This document shows, in pieces, positions 26,773 through 34,573 of a DNA stretch of 60,102 nucleotides. Under the pieces are notes generated by a model. That model was not told the origin of the DNA. It saw only the letters and a program-made list of their open reading frames with translations, and made no database searches. Both the position numbers and the translations under genes were made by a program. The stretch is from Clostridia bacterium. GTDB taxonomy: Bacteria > Bacillota > Clostridia > UMGS1840 > HGM11507. The stretch is taken from positions 1 through 60,102 of the forward strand of contig JAFZHY010000018.1 of the NCBI GenBank assembly GCA_017554615.1, in the 5' to 3' direction. How positions within the stretch are numbered: the first letter of the stretch is position 1; every line of letters starts with the position of its first letter.

Positions 26773-26837
26773 AGGAAATAGATAAAAATGTCTGGAATTA
26801 TCAACTTTTTTCCTTCCAGGCATTTTTATCATTTCCT
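26773..26837. repeat. Long inverted repeat between fba and sigG
   Basis: Left arm 26773-26797 and right arm 26814-26837 pair over 24 bp with one bulged A and one G-T wobble, around a 16-nt loop. It directly abuts the 3' end of sigG and is followed on neither strand by a proper T-run. It may protect the sigG mRNA 3' end, or be a small mobile-repeat remnant. Confidence 0.65.
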
Positions 26838-26839
26838 CG

Positions 26840-27610
26840 CTATATATGTTTTCTTAAATGGTCTATTGCACTCTTTTCTATTCTTGACACCTGTGCCTGA
26901 GAAATGTCAATTTCTTCTGCAACCTCCATTTGAGTTTTGCCCTGAAAAAATCTTAAATCAAGCACCTTTTTTTCTCTTTCTGAAAGTTTTGTAAGTGCTT
27001 CATTGAGTGCAATTTCTTCTATCCAGTTTTTATCTGAATTTTTAACATCTTTAATCTGGTCCATAACAAATACAGCATCGCCACTGTCATTATATATCGG
27101 TTCAAAAAGACTTATTGGCTCAACTATTGATTCCAAGGCGAAAACAATTTCTTCTTTTTTCATTTCCATTTCCTTTGCTATTTCATCAACGGTTGGCTCT
27201 TTTTGATTTTTATTAGTAAGCATTTCTTTAATGCTTAAGGCTCTGTATGCAGTATCTTTAAGACTTCTGCTTACTCTTACTGCATTATTATCTCTTAAAT
27301 ATCTTCTTACCTCTCCTATTATCATTGGAACTGCATAGGTAGAAAACTGAACATTCTGGCTCAAATCAAAATTATCTATGGCTTTTATAAGACCTATACA
27401 ACCTACCTGAAACAAATCATCCATATACTCCCCTCGTTGAGAAAACCTTTGGATAACGCTTAAAACAAGTCTTAAATTACCATTTACAAACTCTTCTCTT
27501 GCTACTTCATCTCCTTCTTTGATTCTTAACATTAACTTCTGCTTTTCGTCTCTTTTTAAAACGGGCAGCTGCGAAGTGTTTACTCCGCAAATTTCAACCT
27601 TATGAAGCAT
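26840..27610 (-). CDS. sigG: RNA polymerase sporulation-specific sigma factor G
   Basis: SigG (256 aa) directs late forespore gene expression. The N-terminus contains the SigG-typical EICGVNTSQLPVLKRDE, followed by sigma-70 regions 2 (GCIGLIKAIDNFDLSQNVQFS in two parts near 90-115), 3 and 4 (LSEREKKVLDLRFFQGKTQ, AEEIDISQAQVSRIEK). RBS GGGAGG precedes ATG. The gene is alone here, not in the spoIIG cluster. It confirms the spore-forming lifestyle suggested by dpaAB. Confidence 0.96.
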   Translation of the reverse strand: MLHKVEICGVNTSQLPVLKRDEKQKLMLRIKEGDEVAREEFVNGNLRLVLSVIQRFSQRGEYMDDLFQVGCIGLIKAIDNFDLSQNVQFSTYAVPMIIGEVRRYLRDNNAVRVSRSLKDTAYRALSIKEMLTNKNQKEPTVDEIAKEMEMKKEEIVFALESIVEPISLFEPIYNDSGDAVFVMDQIKDVKNSDKNWIEEIALNEALTKLSEREKKVLDLRFFQGKTQMEVAEEIDISQAQVSRIEKSAIDHLRKHI

Positions 27611-27640
27611 ATATATCCTCCCTGGGTTATTGATAATTTA

Positions 27641-27669
27641 ATTATTACCAGAAGAGAATTTTTATATAC
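27641..27669 (-). promoter_or_regulatory. Sigma-F/sigma-G type promoter of sigG
   Basis: On the minus strand GTATA (27665-27669) is separated by 15 nt from GGTAATAAT (27641-27649), a good fit to the sigma-F/sigma-G consensus (GYATA and GGNNANNNT). In B. subtilis sigG is first transcribed by sigma-F and then by sigma-G itself; the motif fits the same control here. Confidence 0.6.
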
Positions 27670-27695
27670 TAAACTAAAATTGATTTAAAGAAAAT

Positions 27696-27722
27696 GCCCG
27701 GATAAAATTATCCGGGCTTTTT
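27696..27722. terminator. Terminator between sigG and the ABC ATPase gene
   Basis: GCCCGGATA-AAAT-TATCCGGGC followed by TTTTTG on the plus strand and by ATTTTCTTT on the minus strand, where it ends the ABC ATPase transcript. Confidence 0.8.
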
Positions 27723-27742
27723 GTAATTTAATATTATAAATA

Positions 27743-28852
27743 TTAGTTAATTATAACTTTTTCAGTTTCTTTGTCGAATAGGTGAATTTTGTTAAGGTCA
27801 AGAGCAACTTTGATAACCTGAGTAGGTTGAGCTGTACTTCTTGGGTTAACTCTTGCTGTAAATTTCTTGCCTTCAAAATCAAGATATAAGTATCTTTCAG
27901 AACCCATAAATTCAGCAACTTCAACTAACATATCAATACAACTTTCAGGAGATGCATTGATGAAAGCATCTTCGTCGTGAAGATTTTCAGGTCTGATACC
28001 TAATACAACTTCTTTATTAACATATTCGTCAATATTCTGAGGGATTTTACCTTCAGGAATTTTAATTGAATATGTACCGAATGTTACATAGTAACCGTCT
28101 GCTTTCTTTTCAAGTATAGAATCGATGAAGTTCATCTGAGGGCTTCCTATAAATCCTGCAACGAATAGATTGCAAGGTGTATCATATAGGTTCTGAGGTG
28201 TGTCAACCTGCTGAACAATACCGTCTTTCATAACAACGATTCTTGTACCCATTGTCATCGCTTCTGTCTGGTCATGAGTAACGTAGATAAATGTTGTATT
28301 AAGTTTCTGGTGAAGTTTAGAGATTTCAGTTCTCATCTGAACTCTAAGTTTAGCGTCAAGGTTTGATAGAGGTTCGTCCATAAGGAATACCTGAGGTTCA
28401 CGAACGATAGCACGACCTAACGCAACTCTCTGTCTCTGACCGCCTGATAAAGCCTTTGGTTTTCTCTGTAATAAATGTTCTATATCAAGAATTTTAGCAG
28501 CTTCATCAACTCTTGCTTTAATCTCAGCTTTAGGCATTTTCTTTAATTTTAAGCTGAATGCCATATTATCAAATACTGACATATGAGGATAAAGAGCATA
28601 ACTCTGGAAAACCATTGCTATATCTCTGTCTTTAGGAGCAACTGTGTTAACTAATCTGTCGCCGATATAAACTTCCCCGTCAGAAATTTCTTCAAGACCT
28701 GCAATCATTCTTAAAGTAGTAGATTTACCACAACCTGAAGGACCAACAAGAATTATAAATTCTTTATCTTCAATTTCAAGATTAAATTTTGAAACGGCTG
28801 TAACACCGTCTGTATACTTTTTAGTAACGTCTCTTAATGATAAACTTGCCAT
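27743..28852 (-). CDS. ugpC: MsmX/UgpC-type sugar ABC transporter ATP-binding protein
   Basis: This 369-aa ATPase of the carbohydrate-uptake-1 family energises several sugar importers. Walker A GPSGCGKST, Q-loop, signature LSGGQRQRVALGRA, Walker B VFLMDEPLSNLD and the switch His (YVTHDQTEA) are present, followed by the TOBE/MalK regulatory domain (about residues 240-369). No permease or binding-protein gene is near, as is usual for the shared ATPase MsmX in Firmicutes. The start is ATG 28852 with GGAGG upstream; an ATG five codons earlier lacks an RBS. A 7-bp palindrome ATTGTTA-N4-TAACAAT (28989-29006) lies upstream. Confidence 0.95.
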   Translation of the reverse strand: MASLSLRDVTKKYTDGVTAVSKFNLEIEDKEFIILVGPSGCGKSTTLRMIAGLEEISDGEVYIGDRLVNTVAPKDRDIAMVFQSYALYPHMSVFDNMAFSLKLKKMPKAEIKARVDEAAKILDIEHLLQRKPKALSGGQRQRVALGRAIVREPQVFLMDEPLSNLDAKLRVQMRTEISKLHQKLNTTFIYVTHDQTEAMTMGTRIVVMKDGIVQQVDTPQNLYDTPCNLFVAGFIGSPQMNFIDSILEKKADGYYVTFGTYSIKIPEGKIPQNIDEYVNKEVVLGIRPENLHDEDAFINASPESCIDMLVEVAEFMGSERYLYLDFEGKKFTARVNPRSTAQPTQVIKVALDLNKIHLFDKETEKVIIN

Positions 28853-29055
28853 TTTAAATTCCTCCAATTAAATATATTTTCAATATTATATTACCATATC
28901 AACCATCCGATTTCTATTGAATTATTCTACAAAGATTTTTCAGATAAATTATATATTTTGACTATAAAATAAGAACTTTTATTTTTTTATTGTTATTTGT
29001 AACAATCATACACTTATTTTTTTGTATATTTAGCACAAATATTGGTTTTTGAGCA

Positions 29056-29084
29056 TTGAAAAAAACAAAGGTCTATGTTATTAT
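29056..29084 (+). promoter_or_regulatory. rlmD promoter
   Basis: TTGAAA (29056-29061), 17 nt, TATTAT (29079-29084); it lies within the long open frame that starts at 29049 and supports the downstream start at 29112. Confidence 0.6.
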
Positions 29085-29111
29085 AAATATATAAACTTAC
29101 GGAGAATAAAT

Positions 29112-30464
29112 ATGAATAAAAACGATTTAATTACTTTAACCATTACTTCAATAACTTCTGAGGGGCACGGTGTCAGTAAAACTGACGGTTTTGTGTTCTT
29201 TGTTCCTTTTGCGCTTCTTAATGAAAAGGTTAAATGCAAAGTTTTAAAAGTTAAAAAAAATATTGTTTACTGTAAACTTATTGAAGTATTAGACCCATCC
29301 CCTTTTAGAAAAAAATCAGATTGCCCTCATTTTACAAAATGCGGAAGTTGTACTCTTGATAATGCAGATTATAAATTGCAACTTGAAATGAAACTTTTAA
29401 AGGTAAACGATGCGATTAAAAGAATCGGCAAGATTGATTATAATGTTACAAAGATTATTCCCTCTCCTGAAATTTATAATTACAGAAACAAGGCACTTAT
29501 CCCTGTTTCTTATGATAAAGAGGGCAATTTAGTTTGCGGGTTTTTCCGTTCAAGAACTCATGATGTTATAAATATGAGCGACTGCTTAATTCAGGACAAA
29601 GATGCATTTTTGGTGGCTAAAAAAGTTTATGAATGGATGATGGAATATAACATTCCTGCATATAACGAAGAAACCCATACAGGAATTGTCAGACATATAT
29701 ACTTTAGAAAAGGTATTCATACAAAAGAGATTATGGCAGGAATTGTAAGTTATAAAAAAGAAATTCCTTATCTTGACAAATTAAAGGAAAGTCTTCTTAC
29801 AATGGAGGGCATGGCAAGTATTATTATAAATATCAACCCTTTTAACACAAATGTTATTTTAGGAGATGAAGTAATATGCCTTTATAATGAGCCATATATT
29901 AAGGATAAAATTTTAGAACATACATTTAAAATAGGAAGCAAATCATTCTTCCAGGTAAACCCTTATAATGTGGGGAATTTATATAAAAAAGGCATCGAAC
30001 TGCTTGAAATAAATAAAGAAGATATAGTGTTTGACATTTATTGCGGAATTGGAACAATAGGGCTTTTATGTGCAGAAAACGCAAAAGAAGTAATCGGCGT
30101 TGAAGTAGTAAATGAAGCAATAGAATATGCAAAAGAAAATGCAAAGATAAATAATATAGATAATGCCACATTCTATACAGGAAAGGCAGAAGACAAAATA
30201 AAAGAACTTATTTTAAGCGAAAATAAGCCTACAAAAGTAATTCTTGACCCTCCAAGAGCAGGTTGCGATGAAAGTCTCATAAACGAAATAATTAACTTGT
30301 CTCCCCAAAAGATATGTTATATATCCTGCGATGTTGCAACCCTTGCAAGGGACTTAAAGATTTTTACAGACAGTAATAAATATAAGGTTGAAGAAATTAT
30401 TGCATGTGATATGTTTCCGGCAACAAGCCATGTTGAGTGCGTTGTGCTACTATGTCGCACATAG
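29112..30464 (+). CDS. rlmD: 23S rRNA (uracil-1939-C5)-methyltransferase RlmD/RumA
   Basis: The 450-aa enzyme has an N-terminal TRAM domain, an iron-sulfur cysteine cluster (about C71, C77 and C80 in CPHFTKCGSC, and a fourth near 160), and a SAM-methyltransferase domain with FDIYCGIGTIGLLCAE, LDPPRAGCD and the catalytic-Cys motif ISCDVATLARDL (Asp-Val replaces the more common Asn-Pro). The start is ATG 29112 with GGAG 8 nt upstream; the in-frame ATG at 29049 lies upstream of the promoter. The last codons (after HVECVVLL) fall inside an inverted repeat, 30435-30469, next to the hairpin array, so the native C-terminus may have been altered. Confidence 0.93.
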   Translation: MNKNDLITLTITSITSEGHGVSKTDGFVFFVPFALLNEKVKCKVLKVKKNIVYCKLIEVLDPSPFRKKSDCPHFTKCGSCTLDNADYKLQLEMKLLKVNDAIKRIGKIDYNVTKIIPSPEIYNYRNKALIPVSYDKEGNLVCGFFRSRTHDVINMSDCLIQDKDAFLVAKKVYEWMMEYNIPAYNEETHTGIVRHIYFRKGIHTKEIMAGIVSYKKEIPYLDKLKESLLTMEGMASIIININPFNTNVILGDEVICLYNEPYIKDKILEHTFKIGSKSFFQVNPYNVGNLYKKGIELLEINKEDIVFDIYCGIGTIGLLCAENAKEVIGVEVVNEAIEYAKENAKINNIDNATFYTGKAEDKIKELILSENKPTKVILDPPRAGCDESLINEIINLSPQKICYISCDVATLARDLKIFTDSNKYKVEEIIACDMFPATSHVECVVLLCRT

Positions 30465-30469
30465 CACTC
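30435..30469. repeat. Inverted repeat spanning the rlmD stop codon
   Basis: GAGTGC (30435-30440) pairs with GCACTC (30464-30469), and inside it CTATGT-cgc-ACATAG (30450-30464) includes the rlmD stop TAG. It marks the left edge of the accessory segment. The motif TGTCGCA here recurs on the right side of the cassette at 31595-31601 and 31627-31633. Confidence 0.6.
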
Positions 30470-30471
30470 CA

Positions 30472-30644
30472 TCGATATAAATCTCTTGCGAGATTTTCGA
30501 TATGTTCTATTAGAACTCGATATGCCTGACGGCTCGATATGTTGCCTTACGGCAACGAGATTTATATCATATCGAAAGCGAGCATAGCGAGTTTATATCG
30601 AATTTCACGAAGTGAAATATATCGAACACGCAAGTGTATATCGA
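30472..30644. repeat. Hairpin-ladder array 2 (word TCGATAT / ATATCGA)
   Basis: TCGATAT occurs at 30472, 30497, 30517 and 30534, then ATATCGA at 30569, 30595, 30619 and 30638. The intervening hairpins all differ: AAATCTC-ttgc-GAGATTT, GTTCT-att-AGAAC, GCC-tgac-GGC, GTTGCC-ttac-GGCAAC, a degenerate one at 30576-30594, ATTTCAC-gaa-GTGAAAT and ACAC-gcaa-GTGT. The bridge 30557-30568 (GAGATTTATATC) is the exact 12-nt complement of 30474-30485, that is, of the first word plus the left arm of the first hairpin. The design equals array 1 with a different word. The array ends 16 nt before the start codon of the four-helix-bundle gene, so it forms its 5' leader. Confidence 0.85.
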
Positions 30645-30660
30645 CAAAGGAGAATTGTTT

Positions 30661-31014
30661 ATGGAACAAAACAAAAAATTACTCAGAGAAGAAACTATCA
30701 ATTTTGTAATAGAAATTTCAGACATTTGCGACAATATTAAAGGGTGCTCAGTCTATGTAAATCAACTGTTAAGATGTTCTTCATCTATTGGTGCAAATCT
30801 TCACGAAGCAAAATATGCTCAAAGTAAAGCTGATTTTATAAATAAATTGGAAATTGCATTAAAGGAAAGCTTTGAAACTGAATATTGGTTAGAATTATTA
30901 CATCGTAAGAATAAGATTGATGAAATTACATATAAAAATCTAACAAATACATGTGGAACAATAAGAAGAAAACTCATTGCATCTGTAACTACTGCTAAAA
31001 GCAAAAAGGAATAG
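30661..31014 (+). CDS. Four-helix-bundle protein, S23/23S-rRNA-IVS family
   Basis: This 117-aa helical protein belongs to the S23 family first found in intervening sequences of 23S rRNA genes and related to the Avd accessory proteins of diversity-generating retroelements. The family signature is clear: RCSSSIGANLHEAKYAQSK followed by FINKLEIALKESFETEYWLE. Start ATG 30661 has AAAGGAGA 7 nt upstream, just outside the last ATATCGA word; an upstream frame extension to 30634 would read through the array and is rejected. The HNH gene follows after 4 nt. Function unknown; nucleic-acid binding is likely from the basic, pentameric relatives. Confidence 0.9.
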   Translation: MEQNKKLLREETINFVIEISDICDNIKGCSVYVNQLLRCSSSIGANLHEAKYAQSKADFINKLEIALKESFETEYWLELLHRKNKIDEITYKNLTNTCGTIRRKLIASVTTAKSKKE

Positions 31015-31018
31015 TATC

Positions 31019-31591
31019 ATGAAAAGAGAAAAAGGTATAATTATTTCAAACATAGTTGATATGCTTATAGACAATAATATTGGTTTGGCAAAATCAATAA
31101 TCACAAGTGAATATCCACATAAAATTTACGATATAGAAAAACGCACATACACATTAACTCAAAAAATGGAGCAGTTTATAAGAGATGGCTTCATTGACAG
31201 ATATACAGGTCAAAAACTTTTAAATCCAGGAATACTTAAGGTATTGTCAGTATATTTTCCTAATGAGTTCCCTTTTCACCCTCATTGGAAAATGACAGAA
31301 ACACATATAGCATATTGGGAATTAATCCCAACAATTGACCATGTATATCCTATTGCAAAAGGTGGACATGATGATAAAAGCAATTGGGTTACAACTTCTA
31401 TGAAAAACAACTCAATTAAAAGCAATTATACAATAGATGAAATTCATTGGACTTTATATCCACAAGGTAATATAAAAGAATGGGATGGATTATCAAAATC
31501 TTTTATAAAATTAGTTGATAACAACAAAGAGCTTTTAAAAGATAATTATATAAAGGCTTGGTACAATATTTCAAAAAAGCTATTACAATAA
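31019..31591 (+). CDS. HNH endonuclease
   Basis: A 190-aa protein with an HNH core near residues 104-132: TIDHVYPIAKGGHDD (catalytic His 108, metal-site residues), SNWVTT and MKNNSIKSN, which give the H-N-N pattern. The flanking zinc-binding CxxC pairs of many HNH proteins are absent. The N-terminal 90 residues have no recognisable domain. It begins 4 nt after the four-helix-bundle gene, with AAGGA inside the end of that gene, so the two are coupled. Partial array 3 follows. A homing-type or restriction-type role is possible; nothing in the sequence decides this. Confidence 0.85.
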   Translation: MKREKGIIISNIVDMLIDNNIGLAKSIITSEYPHKIYDIEKRTYTLTQKMEQFIRDGFIDRYTGQKLLNPGILKVLSVYFPNEFPFHPHWKMTETHIAYWELIPTIDHVYPIAKGGHDDKSNWVTTSMKNNSIKSNYTIDEIHWTLYPQGNIKEWDGLSKSFIKLVDNNKELLKDNYIKAWYNISKKLLQ

Positions 31592-31625
31592 TACTGTCGC
31601 AGACATCACACAACACATATAGAGA

Positions 31626-31722
31626 CTGTCGCACTGTTAGTGCGAACAGATTCAGTGATATAAATTCTTAAAAGAATTTGCGATATATCTTCGATGCGAT
31701 ATGTCCCTTCGGGACACGATTT
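31626..31722. repeat. Partial hairpin-ladder array 3 (word GCGATAT)
   Basis: A hairpin CTGT-CGCACT-gtt-AGTGCG-a-ACAG (31626-31648) is followed by GTGATAT (31655), AAATTCTT-aa-AAGAATTT, GCGATAT (31680), ATC-ttc-GAT, GCGATAT (31696), GTCCC-ttc-GGGAC and a variant ACGATTT (31716). The word shares CGATAT with array 2, and only the forward orientation is present. It flanks the four-helix-bundle/HNH pair on the right and ends 33 nt from the stop of the convergent metallo-beta-lactamase gene. Confidence 0.75.
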
Positions 31723-31754
31723 GGAATTTGTATTATACAACAAAAATATTTTAT

Positions 31755-33179
31755 CTACACATCCCATATTAAAGGTGCGCCATGGCCGCCTATAACTATC
31801 CATTTTCCTTTATCAAGAAGAGGTTTTATTTCTCTTCTTATCTTATATGCCATATCAGGAATAGAATCGACTGCTGTTAAAAGATTAGGAGCAATTTTAT
31901 TAAATTCTTCCTGCTCTTTTATGCAGTCTTTTATATTTATAAATATATCCCCTGTAAAAACAATTCTTTTATTTCGCTCAATAAAAACAGTTTCTCCCTT
32001 TACATGACCGCCCATACCTTCATAAACTTCAAAATCAAGGGTTTCTTTTTTAAGTCTTCCTATAAAAGATAATAATTTATCATCATTTTTTGTGCCTATT
32101 ATATTGAAATTTTTACATTCAGGGTATTTATAATGAGATAAGATTTTGCTTATTTTAACATACGGTTTATGTGAATTAAGTTGCTCTCTGTATCCCTTTT
32201 TCCCTTTAGACACATTTAAAAGATTTATGGCTGTGTTTTCGCTAAGATAAACTTTATCAAACCAGTCTAAAAAACCTATATGGTCAACATCAGAATGAGT
32301 TAAAATAATCTCTTTATTAAAAGAATTAAAATTACTGATTTTACTCCTTAAAACTTTTAAAAGTTCTTCCTTATAACAGTTAAAACCCGAATCGACAAAA
32401 AGAAGAGTATCTTTTAAAACAAACACGCACACATTGCTTCCACAGGGAGGCTCAACCACAATTAAAGAAATGTCGTTACAAAGATTAAAGTCTGACACTC
32501 TCGGCTTATAATTATCCCCTTTATTTCTTATTATATGTTCACCAAATTTTAATATATAGTCAAAGGTTTTATAAGGTGGCAGGTTTTTCTCATCAAGAAT
32601 CTGCATAATGTGATTAGAGTTTATCAAAAGTTCGTTTTTTTCTTCTTCTAAAAGCCCCATATCTTCTGCAATTTTATTTACAAAACTTATATAAAAAACG
32701 GTATTGTCAAGATTTATATTACTTTTTTCAAAGTCTATAATTTTTACTCGGCATAATTTTTGTGCATCTTCTAAAAAATTATTTAAGTTTTCTTCTTTTT
32801 CTATAAGAAGCCCCATTTTAAATATTAAAAAATCACTTTCATTTTCCTTGGAACTTATATAGGAAATATTGAATTTATATTTATCTATAAGACGAAGAAC
32901 CGGGAGCAATGCCCCCGGTTTGTTTAAAATATTAAATTCTAATAAAACTACTTTTCCCTTTTTAAAATCATTAAGAATATACCCTGCCTTAATAAGTTCG
33001 CTCTTCGCAATATTTAAGGCATCTTCTTCCCCATTAACTTCTATAAAAAGCATATGGGCATCTATTGCCTTATTATAACTTACTCTTAAAATATTGATTT
33101 TAAGACGGGCAAAAATTTCTGTTGCCCTCATAAAAGCGCCGATTTTATCAGGCATTGTTGTAGCAAAGGTTTTTTTCAT
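31755..33179 (-). CDS. ACT-ACT-metallo-beta-lactamase fold hydrolase
   Basis: A 474-aa protein with two N-terminal ACT-like domains (about residues 1-70 and 75-150, each opening like DKIGAFMRATEIFA and NKPGALLPVLRLID) and a C-terminal MBL-fold domain. The MBL metal motif is THSDVDHIG, i.e. HxDxDH, as in ComEC-type members, not the canonical HxHxDH; further ligands lie in GGHVKGE, VFTGDIF and IGGHGAP. ACT domains normally sense amino acids, so ligand-regulated hydrolysis is a reasonable guess. The substrate is unknown. The Na+-symporter gene lies 4 nt upstream. Confidence 0.85.
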   Translation of the reverse strand: MKKTFATTMPDKIGAFMRATEIFARLKINILRVSYNKAIDAHMLFIEVNGEEDALNIAKSELIKAGYILNDFKKGKVVLLEFNILNKPGALLPVLRLIDKYKFNISYISSKENESDFLIFKMGLLIEKEENLNNFLEDAQKLCRVKIIDFEKSNINLDNTVFYISFVNKIAEDMGLLEEEKNELLINSNHIMQILDEKNLPPYKTFDYILKFGEHIIRNKGDNYKPRVSDFNLCNDISLIVVEPPCGSNVCVFVLKDTLLFVDSGFNCYKEELLKVLRSKISNFNSFNKEIILTHSDVDHIGFLDWFDKVYLSENTAINLLNVSKGKKGYREQLNSHKPYVKISKILSHYKYPECKNFNIIGTKNDDKLLSFIGRLKKETLDFEVYEGMGGHVKGETVFIERNKRIVFTGDIFINIKDCIKEQEEFNKIAPNLLTAVDSIPDMAYKIRREIKPLLDKGKWIVIGGHGAPLIWDV

Positions 33180-33183
33180 AATA

Positions 33184-34557
33184 CTATCCTAAAAATTTAC
33201 TTACATACCCCTGAACAAACAGGAATAATACTACTATTGGTAAAATATATGTTACATATATTCTTAACCATTTAGGGAATTTTATACCTTTACCTGTATT
33301 AACCTCTTTTATAAAGTTATCCCATCCCCATCCGTATTTAGTTACACAGAAGAAGAGGTATACCAAAGAACCGATTGGTAATAAATTATTACTTACAATA
33401 AAATCTTCAAGGTCCATAATATTTGACCCTGCGCCTAAAGGTGTTATACCGCTTAAAACATTAAATCCTAACACGCACGGAATGGATAATATAATTACAA
33501 GGAAAATATTTATTATAACTGCTTTCTTTCTTGAGAAATTCCATAAATCCATCGCAAAGGAAATTATATTTTCAAACACTGCAATAACGGTAGATAACGC
33601 TGCAAATGACATAAACGCAAAGAATAATGTTCCCCATATTCTTCCCCCTGCCATATTATTAAATATATTAGGAAGTGTAATAAACACTAAACTTGGGCCA
33701 CTGTCTGCATTTACTCCAAAAGCAAAACATGCAGGGAAAATAATAAGGCCTGATAAAAGTGCAACACTTGTATCAAGTGCTAAAATATTTAAAGATTCGC
33801 CCATAAGTGCACGGTCTTTATCTATATAACTTCCGAATATTGCCATTGAGCCTATACCTATACTTAAGGTAAAAAATGCTTGTCCCATTGCGGCAGAGAT
33901 AACTTCAAAAGCACCTGCTTCAAACATTTTTTTAAAATCAGGCATTAAATAGAATTTTAAGCCATCTTTCGCACCAGGAAGTGTTACTGCTCTTACAACC
34001 AATATAAGAAGTATTACAAAAAGGCTTGACATCATAACTTTTGTAATTTTTTCAACACCTTTTTGAAGACCTAAGGCACAAATTCCAAAACCTAATAATA
34101 CTGAAATAACCATCCAGATTGTTAAAGTTACAGGGTCTGAAACCATACCTGAAAATGCATCTGCAACCTGTGTAGGACTAAGACCTACAAAATCGCCTTT
34201 TAACATTTTTACAAAGTAGTAAAACATCCAGCCACACACAGTTGTATAAAACATCATAAGAAGATAGTTTCCAACCATTGCAAAATATCCGAATATATGC
34301 CATTTTGTACCTTTTGGCTCTAACTTTTTAAAGGATGTTGCAACACTTGCACCACTTGCACGACCAACAGAAAATTCCATTGCCATAATAGGAAGACCGA
34401 AAATTACAAGGAAGAACAGATAAAGTATAACAAATGCTGCTCCTCCATACTGCCCTGTTATAAACGGAAATCTCCATACATTTCCAAGACCTATGGCACA
34501 TCCTGCAGAAATTAAGATGAACCCTAATCTTGATGATAATTTTTCTCTCTGATTCAT
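33184..34557 (-). CDS. Sodium-dependent transporter (NSS/SNF family)
   Basis: The 457-aa membrane protein has about 11 helices and the NSS hallmark GCAIGLGNVWRFPFITGQYG in TM1, which forms the Na+ and substrate sites. Bacterial relatives (LeuT, MhsT, TnaT) import amino acids such as leucine, tryptophan or tyrosine. It is cotranscribed with the ACT-MBL gene (4-nt gap), an interesting pairing since ACT domains bind amino acids. RBS AAGGGG precedes ATG. Confidence 0.93.
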   Translation of the reverse strand: MNQREKLSSRLGFILISAGCAIGLGNVWRFPFITGQYGGAAFVILYLFFLVIFGLPIMAMEFSVGRASGASVATSFKKLEPKGTKWHIFGYFAMVGNYLLMMFYTTVCGWMFYYFVKMLKGDFVGLSPTQVADAFSGMVSDPVTLTIWMVISVLLGFGICALGLQKGVEKITKVMMSSLFVILLILVVRAVTLPGAKDGLKFYLMPDFKKMFEAGAFEVISAAMGQAFFTLSIGIGSMAIFGSYIDKDRALMGESLNILALDTSVALLSGLIIFPACFAFGVNADSGPSLVFITLPNIFNNMAGGRIWGTLFFAFMSFAALSTVIAVFENIISFAMDLWNFSRKKAVIINIFLVIILSIPCVLGFNVLSGITPLGAGSNIMDLEDFIVSNNLLPIGSLVYLFFCVTKYGWGWDNFIKEVNTGKGIKFPKWLRIYVTYILPIVVLFLFVQGYVSKFLG

Positions 34558-34573
34558 TTTTTAAAACCCCTTT

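Noticed and set aside
26788-26994. 68-aa plus-strand frame over the fba-sigG gap
   Set aside because: It spans the inverted repeat and then the antisense of sigG; no RBS.
30472-30644. CRISPR array
   Set aside because: The repeated word is only 7 nt, spacers are self-complementary and of unequal length, the second half is inverted, and no cas genes are in the window.
31606-31803. 65-aa minus-strand frame
   Set aside because: It overlaps partial array 3 and the end of the MBL gene; no RBS and no similarity to known proteins.
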